Assembly: GCF_000987835.1 (NCBI RefSeq)
Contig: NZ_CP011308.1
Location: forward strand, 2,153,892 to 2,217,891
Direction of reading: 5' to 3'
DNA: 64,000 bases
DNA from: Sulfurovum lithotrophicum
Lineage (GTDB): Bacteria > Campylobacterota > Campylobacteria > Campylobacterales > Sulfurovaceae
Shown piece after piece: positions 24,351 through 33,999 of this stretch. The notes beneath the pieces were generated by a model. That model did not search any database. It had not been told where the DNA came from and was given only the letters and a program-made list of their open reading frames with translations. A program made the translations under genes and the position numbers. Numbering within the stretch: the first letter of the stretch is position 1; each line of letters opens with the position of its first letter.

Positions 24351-26720
24351 ATGGTCAGAGTTGTAAAGCGTAACGGAAGAGTAGAAACACTGGATGTATC
24401 CAAGATCCAGAAATATACATCGGCAGCGGTTGAAGGGCTTGAAGACGTAAGCCAAAGTGAACTGGAAGTTGATGCCAAACTGCAGTTCCGTGACATGATC
24501 TCTTCCGAAGAGATACAGACAACGCTCATCAAGACAGCTGTTGACAAGATCGATATTGACAGACCAAACTGGACCTTCGTTGCCGCCCGACTTTTCCTCT
24601 ATGACATTTATCATAAAGCAACAGGTTTTACCGGGTATAACCATCTGCGTGAGTACTTTGAACGTGGCGAGAAAGAGGGGCGTATCGTCCTTGGGCTTAA
24701 AGACAAGTATGACCTTGATGATCTCAATGACTACATCAAGCCCGAGCGTGATCTGCAGTTCAACTATCTTGGCCTTCGTACACTGTATGACCGATATCTT
24801 CTCAAGGACAGAAACGGTGTACCCATCGAACTGCCGCAGCAGCTTTTCATGGGTGTTGCGATGTTCCTTGCACAGCATGAGTTCGACTGTCAGACCTGGG
24901 CAAAGAAATTCTATGACATTTTGAGTAAATTCGAGGTCATGGCGGCAACCCCGACACTCTCCAATGCCAGAACACCACGACACCAGCTCAGCTCATGCTA
25001 CATCGGATCCACTCCTGATAACATCGAAGGAATCTTTGACGGATACAAAGAGATGGCGCTGCTTTCCAAATTCGGTGGCGGTATCGGTTGGGACTGGTCT
25101 CTGGTCCGGGGTATGGGTTCCTACATTGATGGACATAAACATGCTGCCGGCGGTATCGTGCCTTTCCTCAAGATCGCCAATGACGTTGCCATTGCGGTCG
25201 ATCAGCTTGGGACACGTAAAGGTGCCATAGCCGTCTACCTCGAGCCATGGCATGTGGATGTCAGGGACTTTCTCGATCTCAAGAAGAACTCTGGTGAAGA
25301 GCGCCGTAGAGCACACGATCTCTTCCCTGCACTCTGGCTGAACGACCTCTTTATGAAAAGGGTCGAGGAAGATGCAACCTGGACACTCTTCGATCCGTAC
25401 GAAGTGAGAGAGTTGACAGAACTATACGGTGAAGCATTCGAAGAAAGATATATAGAGCTTGAGCACTCCGAAGAGAACATTACCAAAGAGGTCATTTCAG
25501 CCAAAGGGCTATGGAAAGAGATCCTCCGGTCCTATTTTGAGACAGGAAACCCCTTTCTTACCTTCAAGGATGCTGCCAACAGGGCTAACCCAAACAAACA
25601 TGTAGGTATCATCAGATCTTCCAATCTCTGTACGGAGATCTTTCAGAACACCGCACCCAATACCTATAAAACACGCTTCATCTTCACGGATGGCAGTGTA
25701 GAGTCTCACGACGAGAATGAAATGTTGACAGTTGACAACGGTACGACCAAGCCTGCCAAAAAAGTAACGGCACTTGACAGCCTGAACGGCAAACAGATAT
25801 GGATCGTTGACAAAGAGAAGATAGACGGTGACACCGCTGTATGTAACCTTGCTTCCATCAACCTCTCCAAGATCCATACAGCCGAAGACATTGCACGCGT
25901 GGTACCGACTGCTGTACGCATGCTCGACAATGTCATCGATCTGAACTTCTACCCACTGGCAAAAGTGAAGAGAACTAACGAAAAATCAAGGTCAATCGGA
26001 CTCGGTGTAATGGGTGAAGCACAGATGCTGGCAGAAAACCAGATCGAATGGGGGAGCTATGAACACTTCACCAAGATCGACGAAGTGATGGAATCTGTCT
26101 CCTACTATGCCATCGAAGCATCCAGCAATCTTGCACTGGAGAAAGGAAAGTACCCTACCTTTGACGGTTCCGACTGGTCCAAAGGGATCTTCCCTATTGA
26201 CAAAGCCAATGAGAATGCCTGTAAACTGGTTGACAGAGGAGGCCTCTTTGGTTACAGCCACGACTGGATGGCACTTAGAGAAAAGGTCAAGACGGACGGT
26301 ATGAGAAACGGTTACCTGATGGCAGTAGCACCCACCTCTTCCATCTCCATTCTCACCGGAACCACCCAGGCGATAGAACCGGTCTACAAAAGAAAATGGT
26401 TCGAAGAAAATCTCTCAGGACTCATCCCGGTAACCGCACCTAAGCTTTCTCCGGATACCTGGCAGTACTATACACCGGCATATGATCTTGACCAGAACGT
26501 ACTCATCAAAGCCGGTGCGATCCGACAGAAGTGGATCGACCAGGGGCAGAGCCTGAACATTTTCATTACCCTGGACAAAGCCAGCGGTAAATACCTCAAC
26601 GAGATCTATATGAACGCCTGGAAGTTCGGTTTGAAGTCAACGTACTATCTGAGAAGCCAGTCACCTGAAAGTTCTAACGACGTGGAAGATCGCTCGCAAG
26701 AGTGTGTTGGTTGTCAATAA
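24351..26720 (+). CDS. nrdA: ribonucleoside-diphosphate reductase, alpha subunit
   Basis: 789 residues from the ATG at 24351, preferred because GGGGAG precedes it; an in-frame ATG at 24318 lacks a site. N-terminal ATP-cone (VKRNGRVETLDVSKIQ), then the catalytic barrel: cysteine in LSSCYIGS, radical-site segment SNLCTEIFQNT, and the C-terminal redox pair region ending QECVGCQ (C-x-x-C). It reduces NDPs to dNDPs with NrdB as radical donor. nrdB lies 3 kb downstream, not adjacent. Confidence 0.96.
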   Translation: MVRVVKRNGRVETLDVSKIQKYTSAAVEGLEDVSQSELEVDAKLQFRDMISSEEIQTTLIKTAVDKIDIDRPNWTFVAARLFLYDIYHKATGFTGYNHLREYFERGEKEGRIVLGLKDKYDLDDLNDYIKPERDLQFNYLGLRTLYDRYLLKDRNGVPIELPQQLFMGVAMFLAQHEFDCQTWAKKFYDILSKFEVMAATPTLSNARTPRHQLSSCYIGSTPDNIEGIFDGYKEMALLSKFGGGIGWDWSLVRGMGSYIDGHKHAAGGIVPFLKIANDVAIAVDQLGTRKGAIAVYLEPWHVDVRDFLDLKKNSGEERRRAHDLFPALWLNDLFMKRVEEDATWTLFDPYEVRELTELYGEAFEERYIELEHSEENITKEVISAKGLWKEILRSYFETGNPFLTFKDAANRANPNKHVGIIRSSNLCTEIFQNTAPNTYKTRFIFTDGSVESHDENEMLTVDNGTTKPAKKVTALDSLNGKQIWIVDKEKIDGDTAVCNLASINLSKIHTAEDIARVVPTAVRMLDNVIDLNFYPLAKVKRTNEKSRSIGLGVMGEAQMLAENQIEWGSYEHFTKIDEVMESVSYYAIEASSNLALEKGKYPTFDGSDWSKGIFPIDKANENACKLVDRGGLFGYSHDWMALREKVKTDGMRNGYLMAVAPTSSISILTGTTQAIEPVYKRKWFEENLSGLIPVTAPKLSPDTWQYYTPAYDLDQNVLIKAGAIRQKWIDQGQSLNIFITLDKASGKYLNEIYMNAWKFGLKSTYYLRSQSPESSNDVEDRSQECVGCQ

Positions 26721-26752
26721 TTTTATCAAAAACCCCAAATAACCTATCTAAT

Positions 26753-26923
26753 CTCGTTCCATCTCTCCCGAGGTGGAATGCATACCTCACCTCAAATTCA
26801 AAAATAAAATCAATCCACCACTAGGTAAAAATCAGATTTCTGCCGCCATCATAAAATGATGAACAAAAACTAATAAAATATAAAAATTGATATGTGCATT
26901 CCCATGCAGAGCATAGGAACGAG
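26753..26923. repeat. second family of intergenic REP-like inverted pair
   Basis: Unit 1 (26753-26783) starts CTCGTTCC and ends TGGAATGCAT; unit 2 (26892-26923, minus strand) starts CTCGTTCC and ends GGGAATGCACAT. Each is an imperfect hairpin (CGTTCC.../...GGAATG) and the two are inverted. It lies in the 432-base gap 26721-27152 between nrdA and the convergent gltA. Confidence 0.5.
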
Positions 26924-27051
26924 CCTTTTCTTCGTAAAACACTTATTATGGTATCTGGCATCCAAAATTAGCCATTTTAGCACCTTTTTTAATCCATGGT
27001 ATGGAAAATAAAATAAAAATGCTTATTCTGGCTTGTAATTTTGGGTATTTT

Positions 27052-27149
27052 GTAGGGTGTTGTCCCATGACAACACCTTGAAGTTTATCACGTAATTCGA
27101 GTTGTTATGATAATTCACATTTTTGGTGTTGTGAGGGTACAACACCCTG
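27052..27149. repeat. REP-like inverted pair, GTAG family
   Basis: Left unit: GTAG then GGTGTTGTC-CCAT-GACAACACC. Right unit on the minus strand: GCAG then GGTGTTGT-ACCCTC-ACAACACC. Same layout as the pair at 5606-5702 with a different stem sequence. It ends 3 bases before the gltA stop and could terminate transcription from both sides. Confidence 0.65.
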
Positions 27150-27152
27150 CGA

Positions 27153-28436
27153 TTATTCTCCCGTATACAATTGTCTCGGTCTGGCGATCTTCGATGTTGG
27201 ATCCTTCTTGAACTCGATCCACTGCGTGATCCATCCTACCGTTCTTCCGATCACGAAGATCGGAGTAAACATCGTCTTGGGAATCTTCAACGCTGTCAGA
27301 ATGATACCGGTATAAAAATCAATATTGGGATAGAGGTTTCTCGAGATGAAATATTCATCGCTCAGAGCGATCTCTTCTATCTCTCCTGCGATCTCCATCA
27401 GGCGTGAATCCAGATGCAGCTCCTCTTTGAGCTCATCCTGAAGAGTTTTCAAAATCTTCGCACGCGGATCAAAGTTCTTGTAGACACGGTGCCCGAAGCC
27501 CATCAGTCGGAACGGATCATTAGGATCTTTTGCTTTGGCAATGTACTTCTTAACATTCTCAACCGAACCGATCATCTCAAGCTGTGCGATGACTGATTCG
27601 TTCGCACCGCCATGCGCACGTCCCCACAGTGCGGAGATCCCCGAAGAAATAGCCACATAGGGATGTGCCCCGGTCGAAGCCACACCTCTTACCACGGTGG
27701 TCGAAGCATTCTGTTCGTGGTCTGCATGCAAGGTGAAAATGGTGTCAAGCGCTCTAACCTCCACCTCTTTGATCTCCTCGTGGCCCTTGGGTCCCAAATG
27801 CATCTTTCCTCCCGGGTAGGCACGCATCATCGTCAGAAAGTTTTTCGTGAAGCTCAGGTCGATATCGGGCTGGATGAAGGGGATGCCCAGTGAATGGCGG
27901 TAAGCAAATGCCGCGATCGTCGGGATCTTTGCAATAAGCCTTCTGGCCATCTCCTGATACTCTTCCTCATTAGAAACATTGAGATGGTCATCGTAAAAAG
28001 AGGCTAGTGCCGTTACAGCAGCAGAAAGCGTGGCCATAGGGTGGGCATTGTCCGGGAAGGCATTGAAAAGTTTTGTCAGACCTTCATGCAAAAAGGCCCG
28101 ATGGCGCAGCTCAAGGTCAAAATCCTGCAGAGATTCTTTTGAGGGGAGCATTCCTTTCAAAAGCAGATAGCAGGTCTCCAGATAGCAGTGTTCTGTCGCC
28201 AGCTCTTCTATGGGGATTCCCCTGTACCGCAATTCTCCCTTCGTACCGTCTATAAAAGTGATCTGCGACGTACAGCTTGCTGTGGAGGTGTATCCGGGAT
28301 CATATGTGAACATACCCGTATCGGCAAAAAAACTTCGCAGGTCTACTACCGATGGCCCCCGTGTCCCATCCAAAACATCATATTCATAACTTTTTCCGCT
28401 TCTGTTGTCCGTGAGTATAACGGTAGGCTTTTTCAT
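27153..28436 (-). CDS. gltA: citrate synthase
   Basis: 427 residues, hexameric type II length. Catalytic residues lie in LHADHEQNASTTVVRGV (His), GFGHRVYKNFDPRA (His) and NIDFYTGIIL (Asp). The N-terminal small domain contains SCTSQITFIDGTKGELRYRG. It condenses acetyl-CoA and oxaloacetate; in autotrophic Campylobacterota the reductive TCA cycle uses ATP-citrate lyase in the opposite direction, so this enzyme serves biosynthesis. ATG at 28436 after AAGGAGTCTGTC. Confidence 0.97.
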   Translation of the reverse strand: MKKPTVILTDNRSGKSYEYDVLDGTRGPSVVDLRSFFADTGMFTYDPGYTSTASCTSQITFIDGTKGELRYRGIPIEELATEHCYLETCYLLLKGMLPSKESLQDFDLELRHRAFLHEGLTKLFNAFPDNAHPMATLSAAVTALASFYDDHLNVSNEEEYQEMARRLIAKIPTIAAFAYRHSLGIPFIQPDIDLSFTKNFLTMMRAYPGGKMHLGPKGHEEIKEVEVRALDTIFTLHADHEQNASTTVVRGVASTGAHPYVAISSGISALWGRAHGGANESVIAQLEMIGSVENVKKYIAKAKDPNDPFRLMGFGHRVYKNFDPRAKILKTLQDELKEELHLDSRLMEIAGEIEEIALSDEYFISRNLYPNIDFYTGIILTALKIPKTMFTPIFVIGRTVGWITQWIEFKKDPTSKIARPRQLYTGE

Positions 28437-28550
28437 GACAGACTCCTTTCTTTCTCAATACTGGTTTTTCTATATACTATAATACTATCATATTTCCTTT
28501 TTGTAGAATCTGTGTGTAGTTGGCTCGGTAATTCATAAAGTCAATAGAGA

Positions 28551-28556
28551 TATAAT
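28551..28556 (+). promoter_or_regulatory. -10 box upstream of ppnP
   Basis: TATAAT 20 bases before the ppnP ATG, preceded by an A-rich stretch; divergent from gltA. Confidence 0.5.
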
Positions 28557-28576
28557 ACACCAAAAAAGGATATATA

Positions 28577-28888
28577 ATGAAACAGTTTGAGAATGTAAAT
28601 GTGGAGCTTGAAGGCAACAGCTATTTTGACGGAGCTGTCACAAGCCGTACAGTCAATTTCCCCGACGGGAGCAGGAAGACACTTGGGTTCATGCTCCCCG
28701 GAGAGTACGAGTTCGGTACAGCTGCTGCAGAACTTATGGAGATCACCTCCGGTGAACTCGATGTTAAACTGCCGGGCAGTGACGAATGGCTCAGCATCAA
28801 GGGAGGAGAATCCTTCAACGTACCGGCTGACAGTAAATTTCAGGTGAAAGTAAAGCATGTGACGGACTACTGCTGCAGCTATTTGTAA
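28577..28888 (+). CDS. ppnP: pyrimidine/purine nucleoside phosphorylase (DUF1255)
   Basis: 103 residues forming a single cupin (PpnP family): [20 protein letters not shown] at the N-terminus, [19 protein letters not shown] in the middle and the final [24 protein letters not shown]. PpnP phosphorolyses several nucleosides to base and ribose-1-phosphate. Ribosome site AAGGATATATA. A structured intergenic region follows. Confidence 0.92.
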   Translation: MKQFENVNVELEGNSYFDGAVTSRTVNFPDGSRKTLGFMLPGEYEFGTAAAELMEITSGELDVKLPGSDEWLSIKGGESFNVPADSKFQVKVKHVTDYCCSYL

Positions 28889-28955
28889 CGTATGTGATCT
28901 ATATTGAATTTACTATTACACAGTGACTACACAAAAGTACGTTATAGTTACAGCA

Positions 28956-29030
28956 AGAAGGTTAAAAAGAGTGCTTCCTCCCCCTTCTCCCTTTTAGCAC
29001 TCTACCTCAGTTATTGAGGTTTAACCTTCT
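28956..29030 (+). ncRNA. candidate structured RNA (three-way junction)
   Basis: Nested helices: P1 AGAAGGTTAAA/TTTAACCTTCT (28956-28966 with 29020-29030), P2 AGAGTGCT/AGCACTCT (28968-28975 with 28996-29003) and P3 CCTCA/TGAGG (29005-29009 with 29015-29019). The P2 loop is pyrimidine-rich (CTCCCCCTTCTCCC). On the minus strand P2 is followed by TTTTT and could terminate the gene at 29109-29627. Strand is therefore uncertain. Confidence 0.45.
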
Positions 29031-29066
29031 AAAGTAAATGGGTGATTTTTCATTTTATATTAAGTC

Positions 29067-29090
29067 AGTGCATCCTCCTCAGCACTTTTT
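29067..29090 (+). terminator. putative terminator with CCTCCT loop
   Basis: Stem AGTGC/GCACT around ATCCTCCTCA, followed by TTTTT (29086-29090). It would end a plus-strand transcript from ppnP or from a separate RNA. A longer pairing GGGTGA (29040-29045) with TCACCC (29109-29114) encloses it and includes the stop of the opposing gene. Confidence 0.45.
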
Positions 29091-29108
29091 GATTAACTCC
29101 TGGAAAGA

Positions 29109-29627
29109 TCACCCACCCCATCCGTGCATCTTCTTCGATATCAACACATCATAATGTTCCAACATATCGTCTATAGTACTGCTTGCAACATAGTAGTGTT
29201 CTTCGAGCAGTCTCATCCATTCATAGCGTTCTGTATGACTCTTTTTGGGAAGGAAGATAAGGATATTGCCTGCATTTTTAATGATGGGGTGACATCGCTT
29301 CACAAAATCCTCAAGCATATCATCCTCTATCTCTGCCGTGACAAAAACAAAATCATACAGTTTCCCCTGTATCATATACCGGGGTCTTTCAAGTGTGAAC
29401 TTGATTGTTTTGACATTCTCATTTTCCCGGTATTTTTCTGATATTTTCTCATAAAAGCCAAGCTCGGTACAGTTGATCTGGTATTCATACCCTTTCTGTT
29501 GACAGAAATCGGCCAATACCTCTGTCATCTCCTCACCGCTGTCAGCAAAATGTGCCATGCGGATCATCGGGTGATCCGGGATGATCTGCAGCAATTGTTC
29601 CAGTTTTGTTCTTTCAATTTTTTTCAT
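29109..29627 (-). CDS. conserved-looking hypothetical protein
   Basis: 172 residues, not recognised. The layout HPMIRMAHFADSGEEMTEVLADFCQQKGYEY, then YDFVFVTAEIEDDMLEDFVKRCHPIIKNAGNILIFLPK resembles the later half of a Rossmann-type methyltransferase or sugar-nucleotide domain (a 'YDFVFV' strand followed by 'GNILIFLP'), but no SAM-binding glycine loop is present. Cytoplasmic, no membrane segments. Divergent from nrdB. Function unknown. Confidence 0.7.
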   Translation of the reverse strand: MKKIERTKLEQLLQIIPDHPMIRMAHFADSGEEMTEVLADFCQQKGYEYQINCTELGFYEKISEKYRENENVKTIKFTLERPRYMIQGKLYDFVFVTAEIEDDMLEDFVKRCHPIIKNAGNILIFLPKKSHTERYEWMRLLEEHYYVASSTIDDMLEHYDVLISKKMHGWGG

Positions 29628-29661
29628 AGATGCAGTGTAGCAAAAAATCAGTCTAAATCAG

Positions 29662-29667
29662 TATAAT
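29662..29667 (+). promoter_or_regulatory. -10 box upstream of nrdB
   Basis: TATAAT 31 bases before the nrdB ATG. Confidence 0.45.
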
Positions 29668-29698
29668 GTTTTCAAAAAATGCATCAAGGATTTCATGA

Positions 29699-30718
29699 AT
29701 GTTACGTAAAAAGATATATAACCCAGAATCCAAAGAGAGAACCAGTGACAGGAAGATCTTCGGCGGTGACCCTACCGGGATATTTGAACTCAATGATATC
29801 AAATACCAGTGGGCATACAACCTCTGGGAGATGATGCTCAACAATACCTGGTTCCCCAAAGAGGTGGACATGACAAGAGATGTCAACGACTATAAACGGT
29901 TGACAGATGCTGAGAAGCAGGCGTATGACAAAGTGCTTGCCCAGCTGATCTTCATGGATTCCCTGCAGACCAACAACATCATTGACAACCTTAACCCCTT
30001 CATTACTGCTCCTGAGGTCAACCTCATTCTGGTAAGGCAGGCATTCGAAGAAGCGTTGCACTCACAAAGCTATGCGGTCATGGTTGACAGTATTTCCACC
30101 AACTCCGAAGAGATCTACGAACTCTGGCGAAGAGACATGAAGCTCAAGTCCAAGAATGACGCCATTGCAAAAGTTTATGAGGAACTGTCCGAGAATCCTA
30201 CAGATGAAAATATCGTCAAAGCGATGTTCGCCAACCAGATCCTTGAAGGGATCTACTTCTACAGCGGATTTACCTACCTTTATACCCTGGCACGTTCGGA
30301 CAAGATGCTCGGAACCGCTCAGATGATCCGCTTCATCCAGAGAGACGAGGTGACACACCTGCTGCTCTTCCAGAACATGATCAACGCAACGAAAAGAGAG
30401 CGCCCTGAACTTTTCACCAAAGAGTTGATAGACAACGTGTACCAGATGTTCAGAGATGCCGTCAAACTGGAATGCGAGTGGGGCACCTATATCACTCAGG
30501 GACAGATACTAGGCCTGACCAATGAGATCATCGAGCAGTATATCCAGTACCTTGCCGACAAAAGACTGCATGCCGTGGGGCTTGAAAAGATATATAATGT
30601 GGAACATCCCATCAAATGGGTTGACAACTTCTCACAGTTCAATGACCAGAAGACCAACTTCTTTGAGGGGAATGTGACCAACTACTCCAAAGGAAGTCTG
30701 GATCTGGACGACTTTTAG
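29699..30718 (+). CDS. nrdB: ribonucleoside-diphosphate reductase, beta subunit
   Basis: 339 residues. Metal ligands: Asp in [11 protein letters not shown], Glu and His in [12 protein letters not shown], Glu in [11 protein letters not shown] and Glu/His in [10 protein letters not shown]. The radical Tyr is present 4 residues after the first His (HSQSY), as in the classic diiron-tyrosyl class Ia enzyme. The ATG at 29699 is preferred to the ATG at 29695, whose frame stops at once; AAGGA is at 29686. Stop shared with the site of the next gene. Confidence 0.96.
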   Translation: MLRKKIYNPESKERTSDRKIFGGDPTGIFELNDIKYQWAYNLWEMMLNNTWFPKEVDMTRDVNDYKRLTDAEKQAYDKVLAQLIFMDSLQTNNIIDNLNPFITAPEVNLILVRQAFEEALHSQSYAVMVDSISTNSEEIYELWRRDMKLKSKNDAIAKVYEELSENPTDENIVKAMFANQILEGIYFYSGFTYLYTLARSDKMLGTAQMIRFIQRDEVTHLLLFQNMINATKRERPELFTKELIDNVYQMFRDAVKLECEWGTYITQGQILGLTNEIIEQYIQYLADKRLHAVGLEKIYNVEHPIKWVDNFSQFNDQKTNFFEGNVTNYSKGSLDLDDF

Positions 30719-30727
30719 GAAACGCCT

Positions 30728-31462
30728 ATGTTCAGCAGAATACCAAAGACCATGGAAGCCGTTGTCCTACAGCTTCCCAGTAAAAAACGCTATCAGGAAA
30801 ATCTTGACAAGCTGATCGAACTGATCGGCCTGCATCACGACAAGCAGATCATTGTAGCACCCGAAGTCTGCCTCACCGCCTACGATTACGAACATTTGGA
30901 AACAGCAGCCATGTTCTCTGCCAAGGCACTTAAAACACTGAAAAAAGAGATCAATGAACAGATCCTTGTACTCACACTGATCCTCAAAGAGGGTGACGAG
31001 TATGTCAATCAGGCCGTGGTGATCCATCAACACAAAGTCGTACACAGACAGAACAAGGTCAAACTTTTCAAACTTGGAGATGAAGACCTCTATCTTCAGG
31101 CCGGAAGAGAAAAGAAAATCAAACCTTTTGAGATCGACGGGGTGAAATATGCACTGCTGATCTGCTTTGAACTGCGTTTCAAGGATCTGTGGAAACGCAT
31201 AGAGGGTGCCGATATTGTGCTGGTAACTGCCAGATGGGGCAAACAGCGCAAACTACATCTCGAGATACTTTCACGGGCCCTGGCAGTGATGAACCAGTGC
31301 TATGTCCTCCTCTCCAACAGTGCCGACAGCGATATGGCAAAATCATCTGCCATCATTGCTCCCAACGGCAATGTGGTTATGGATGACAGCAAAGAAGCCG
31401 TCGAAGGTACCGTCGATTTCAGGGAGATCAAGAAGATGCGCCGATACATCGTAATGGATTAA
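30728..31462 (+). CDS. carbon-nitrogen hydrolase (nitrilase superfamily)
   Basis: 244 residues. Nitrilase catalytic triad Glu46 (APEVCLTAYDY), Lys110 or 112 (RQNKVKLFK) and Cys146 (LLICFELRF). The family cleaves amide or nitrile bonds (for example omega-amidase or deaminated-glutathione amidase); the substrate is not determined. The ATG is 9 bases after the nrdB stop with AGGA overlapping that stop, so it is co-transcribed with nrdB. Confidence 0.88.
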   Translation: MFSRIPKTMEAVVLQLPSKKRYQENLDKLIELIGLHHDKQIIVAPEVCLTAYDYEHLETAAMFSAKALKTLKKEINEQILVLTLILKEGDEYVNQAVVIHQHKVVHRQNKVKLFKLGDEDLYLQAGREKKIKPFEIDGVKYALLICFELRFKDLWKRIEGADIVLVTARWGKQRKLHLEILSRALAVMNQCYVLLSNSADSDMAKSSAIIAPNGNVVMDDSKEAVEGTVDFREIKKMRRYIVMD

Positions 31463-31525
31463 GGGCTCCTCTAATCACATTTTGGCTAAAATTCGCACAC
31501 TATTAGGGCTAAGGATAAAGAGTAA

Positions 31526-32161
31526 ATGATCAAAGCAAGGAACCGGCAGCATCTTGTCTCGGAGATAGATAAACATTTTCCGCTGGATGAACATGTCAGA
31601 GAAGCATTTTTGAATGTAGACAGAGAAGCCTTTGTACCCAAAGAGTTCAAACACCTTTCCTACAATCTTGATGCCCTCCCTCTGGCGGCAAGCCAGTGGA
31701 TCTCCTCACCCCTGACCGTCGCAAAAATGACACAGCATCTCGAACTCAAAGGGGTAGACTCCGTACTTGAGGTCGGTTGTGGGAGCGGCTACCAGGCGGC
31801 TATCCTCAGCAAGATCTGTCGAAGGGTCTTTACTATCGAACGTATCGATGAACTCCTCAAAGAAGCCAAAGCCAAATTCTCCCAGCTCGAAATTCACAAT
31901 ATCTTCACCCGTTTCGACGATGGACAGCGCGGATGGAAACAGTATGCACCTTTTGAACGCATCCTCTTCTCCGCAACGGCAAAAGAGGTCCCCGAAGTAC
32001 TTTTCGAACAGCTGGCAGAAGGCGGCATACTCATTGCACCTATAGAACAGGGGCCGGACTACCACATCATTACACGTTTCTACAAAAAGAACGGACGCAT
32101 CACTTCCGAGACCATAGAACCCTGTCTTTTTGTACCGGTACTTGACGGTACACAGAAGTAA
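31526..32161 (+). CDS. pcm: protein-L-isoaspartate O-methyltransferase
   Basis: 211 residues. SAM motif I VLEVGCGSGYQAAIL, preceded by the substrate segment ASQWISSPLTVAKMTQHLEL, and late motifs LIAPIEQGPDYHIITRF. PCM methylates isoaspartyl residues in damaged proteins so they can revert to aspartate. It is 63 bases after the nitrilase gene with its own -10-like TAAAAT. Length is as expected. Confidence 0.93.
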   Translation: MIKARNRQHLVSEIDKHFPLDEHVREAFLNVDREAFVPKEFKHLSYNLDALPLAASQWISSPLTVAKMTQHLELKGVDSVLEVGCGSGYQAAILSKICRRVFTIERIDELLKEAKAKFSQLEIHNIFTRFDDGQRGWKQYAPFERILFSATAKEVPEVLFEQLAEGGILIAPIEQGPDYHIITRFYKKNGRITSETIEPCLFVPVLDGTQK

Positions 32162-32258
32162 ACACTCCCCCTGACTTTCCCTTTACACGATAAAATGTAA
32201 ATGTCAACCTTTCATAAAACTTATGCTATGATTTATAAAACTGTAAACAGGGAAGCGT

Positions 32259-32906
32259 ATGGAAAAATTGATGAAACCTGCGGAGTATGCCAAAGAACTC
32301 GGTATTTCAAGACAGGCGGTTTACGCAAAGATCAAACGGGGCATACTGACAGCGAAGAATGTTGACGGTAAACTTTACATCGTTGTTGACAAAGAAGCCA
32401 AAAAAGAGAAAACACCTGCAGCTTCCGAAATCAAAAAAACGACAACTTCCAAATCTGCCACAGCAAATCCGGCAGACAAGCAAACGGACTATAAGGCACT
32501 GCTTGATGCCAAAGATGAAACGATCGCCGTACTCAAAGATACGGTCAAAGACCTCAAAGAGAGCAACAAGCAGATCTCGACCACTCTCAGAAGCGAGATC
32601 GACCTTCTCAAGGAAGCTTTCCATGAAATGCGTACACTCTATGTCCACCAGCTCGGGCATACAGAGAACAGTGAAGCCATTGATGTTGAAGAACATGAAG
32701 CCACCCCTGAGGAATCTCTGGTAGAGGAAGCATGGATCGGTATCAAGAAGTTCTTCAAACAGCTGGGTATCACCAAAGAGAAACAGCAGGAAAAAATGAC
32801 AAAAGCACTGAAAAAAGCCTACAAGAAAGGCGATAAACGTCTGGCCAAAGAGAAAGGCAAGATCAAGATCAACACTGCTGTAGACTACAGGGATCTCATA
32901 GACTGA
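32259..32906 (+). CDS. helix-turn-helix protein with coiled coil
   Basis: 215 residues. Residues 1-45 (MKPAEYAKELGISRQAVYAKIKRG) form an HTH of the excisionase/MerR type. Residues 50-85 are Lys/Thr/Ser-rich and disordered, 85-125 a coiled coil (AKDETIAVLKDTVKDLKESNKQIS), and the C-terminus is a basic helical region (KKAYKKGDKRLAKEKGKIKIN). It may bind DNA; no family name is known. The stop overlaps the antiporter start (TGATG), so the two form an operon. Confidence 0.75.
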   Translation: MEKLMKPAEYAKELGISRQAVYAKIKRGILTAKNVDGKLYIVVDKEAKKEKTPAASEIKKTTTSKSATANPADKQTDYKALLDAKDETIAVLKDTVKDLKESNKQISTTLRSEIDLLKEAFHEMRTLYVHQLGHTENSEAIDVEEHEATPEESLVEEAWIGIKKFFKQLGITKEKQQEKMTKALKKAYKKGDKRLAKEKGKIKINTAVDYRDLID

Positions 32907-33991
32907 TGCAGCTTCTCAAGCAGTTCTCCAAAGAGTACAGCCTCTTTCTTGCCATAGTCACTTTCATAGGTATCAGCCACTTCGAACACACCCTGGTACA
33001 AAGCACGGCAGGCAACCTCATCGGACTTGGTATCCTTTTTGTGGTCATCATCTATGCAGCCATGTCAGTTGCACACCATGCAGAAATGCTTGCAGAGAAG
33101 TTCGGAGAACCCTACGGTACGCTTATCCTGACCATGTCGGCGGTGATCGTGGAGATCGTCATCATTGTCATAATGATGATGCATGCACATAATCCTGATC
33201 TTGCCCGTGACACCATCTACTCGGCAATAATGCTTGACATCAACGGACTTCTGGGACTTGCCGCTATCATTGGAGGCCTCAAGTACGGCGAACAGCCCTA
33301 CAATGTCGACTCATCCAACTCATACCTCGCCATGCTCCTGACCGCCATTGGTGTGGCTATGGTACTGCCCGAGTTCATTGACCCTGTATATCACAACAGA
33401 TTCATGATGTTTAATGTCGTGGTCTTCATTTTCCTCTATATCATCTTTACCCGTGTACAGCTTATGTCACACAAGTACTTCTTTGAATACAAAGGAGAAG
33501 GTCACTGTGAAGAGGGAAAAGAATGTGAAGTGCACCCCGAAATAAATGCATGGTATCATTCCGTCAACCTGGTTATTTCCATCATTGTCATCGGTGTCCT
33601 GGCCGAGATACTCTCTGTATTCATGGGAAACACTCTCGATACGTTTGGCCTTCCCATGGCTATCGGAGCCGTTGGCGTTGCCGTCATTTCGGCCGCACCG
33701 GAACTGATTACCGCCGTAAGGGCCGCCATCGACAACCGCATGCAGACGGTCATCAACATCGCGCTTGGCGCCTCGCTCGCTACCGTGCTTCTGACCATTC
33801 CTGCCGTCATCATCGTATCGAAATACCTCGGTCTGGAACTCAACCTCTCTTTGACCCCGGTACAGACTATGATGATAGCACTGACCCTTCTGGTGAGCAT
33901 GGTCAATTTCAATGACGGAGAGACGAATGTCCTGGAAGGATTCCTGCACTTCATCCTCTTTGTCGTATTTGTCTTTTTGCTATTCGTATAA
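32906..33991 (+). CDS. calcium/sodium:proton antiporter (ChaA/CaCA family)
   Basis: 361 residues with about eleven membrane segments in two halves. The two alpha repeats are visible: GEPYGTLILTMSAVIVEIVII (near 70) and GAVGVAVISAAPELITAVRAA (near 250), with an acidic hydrophilic loop (EYKGEGHCEEGKECEVHPE) between them. ChaA-type proteins export Ca2+ or Na+/K+ in exchange for H+. Ion specificity is not predicted. Overlaps the HTH gene by one base. Confidence 0.9.
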   Translation: MQLLKQFSKEYSLFLAIVTFIGISHFEHTLVQSTAGNLIGLGILFVVIIYAAMSVAHHAEMLAEKFGEPYGTLILTMSAVIVEIVIIVIMMMHAHNPDLARDTIYSAIMLDINGLLGLAAIIGGLKYGEQPYNVDSSNSYLAMLLTAIGVAMVLPEFIDPVYHNRFMMFNVVVFIFLYIIFTRVQLMSHKYFFEYKGEGHCEEGKECEVHPEINAWYHSVNLVISIIVIGVLAEILSVFMGNTLDTFGLPMAIGAVGVAVISAAPELITAVRAAIDNRMQTVINIALGASLATVLLTIPAVIIVSKYLGLELNLSLTPVQTMMIALTLLVSMVNFNDGETNVLEGFLHFILFVVFVFLLFV

Positions 33992-33999
33992 AGCAAGCC

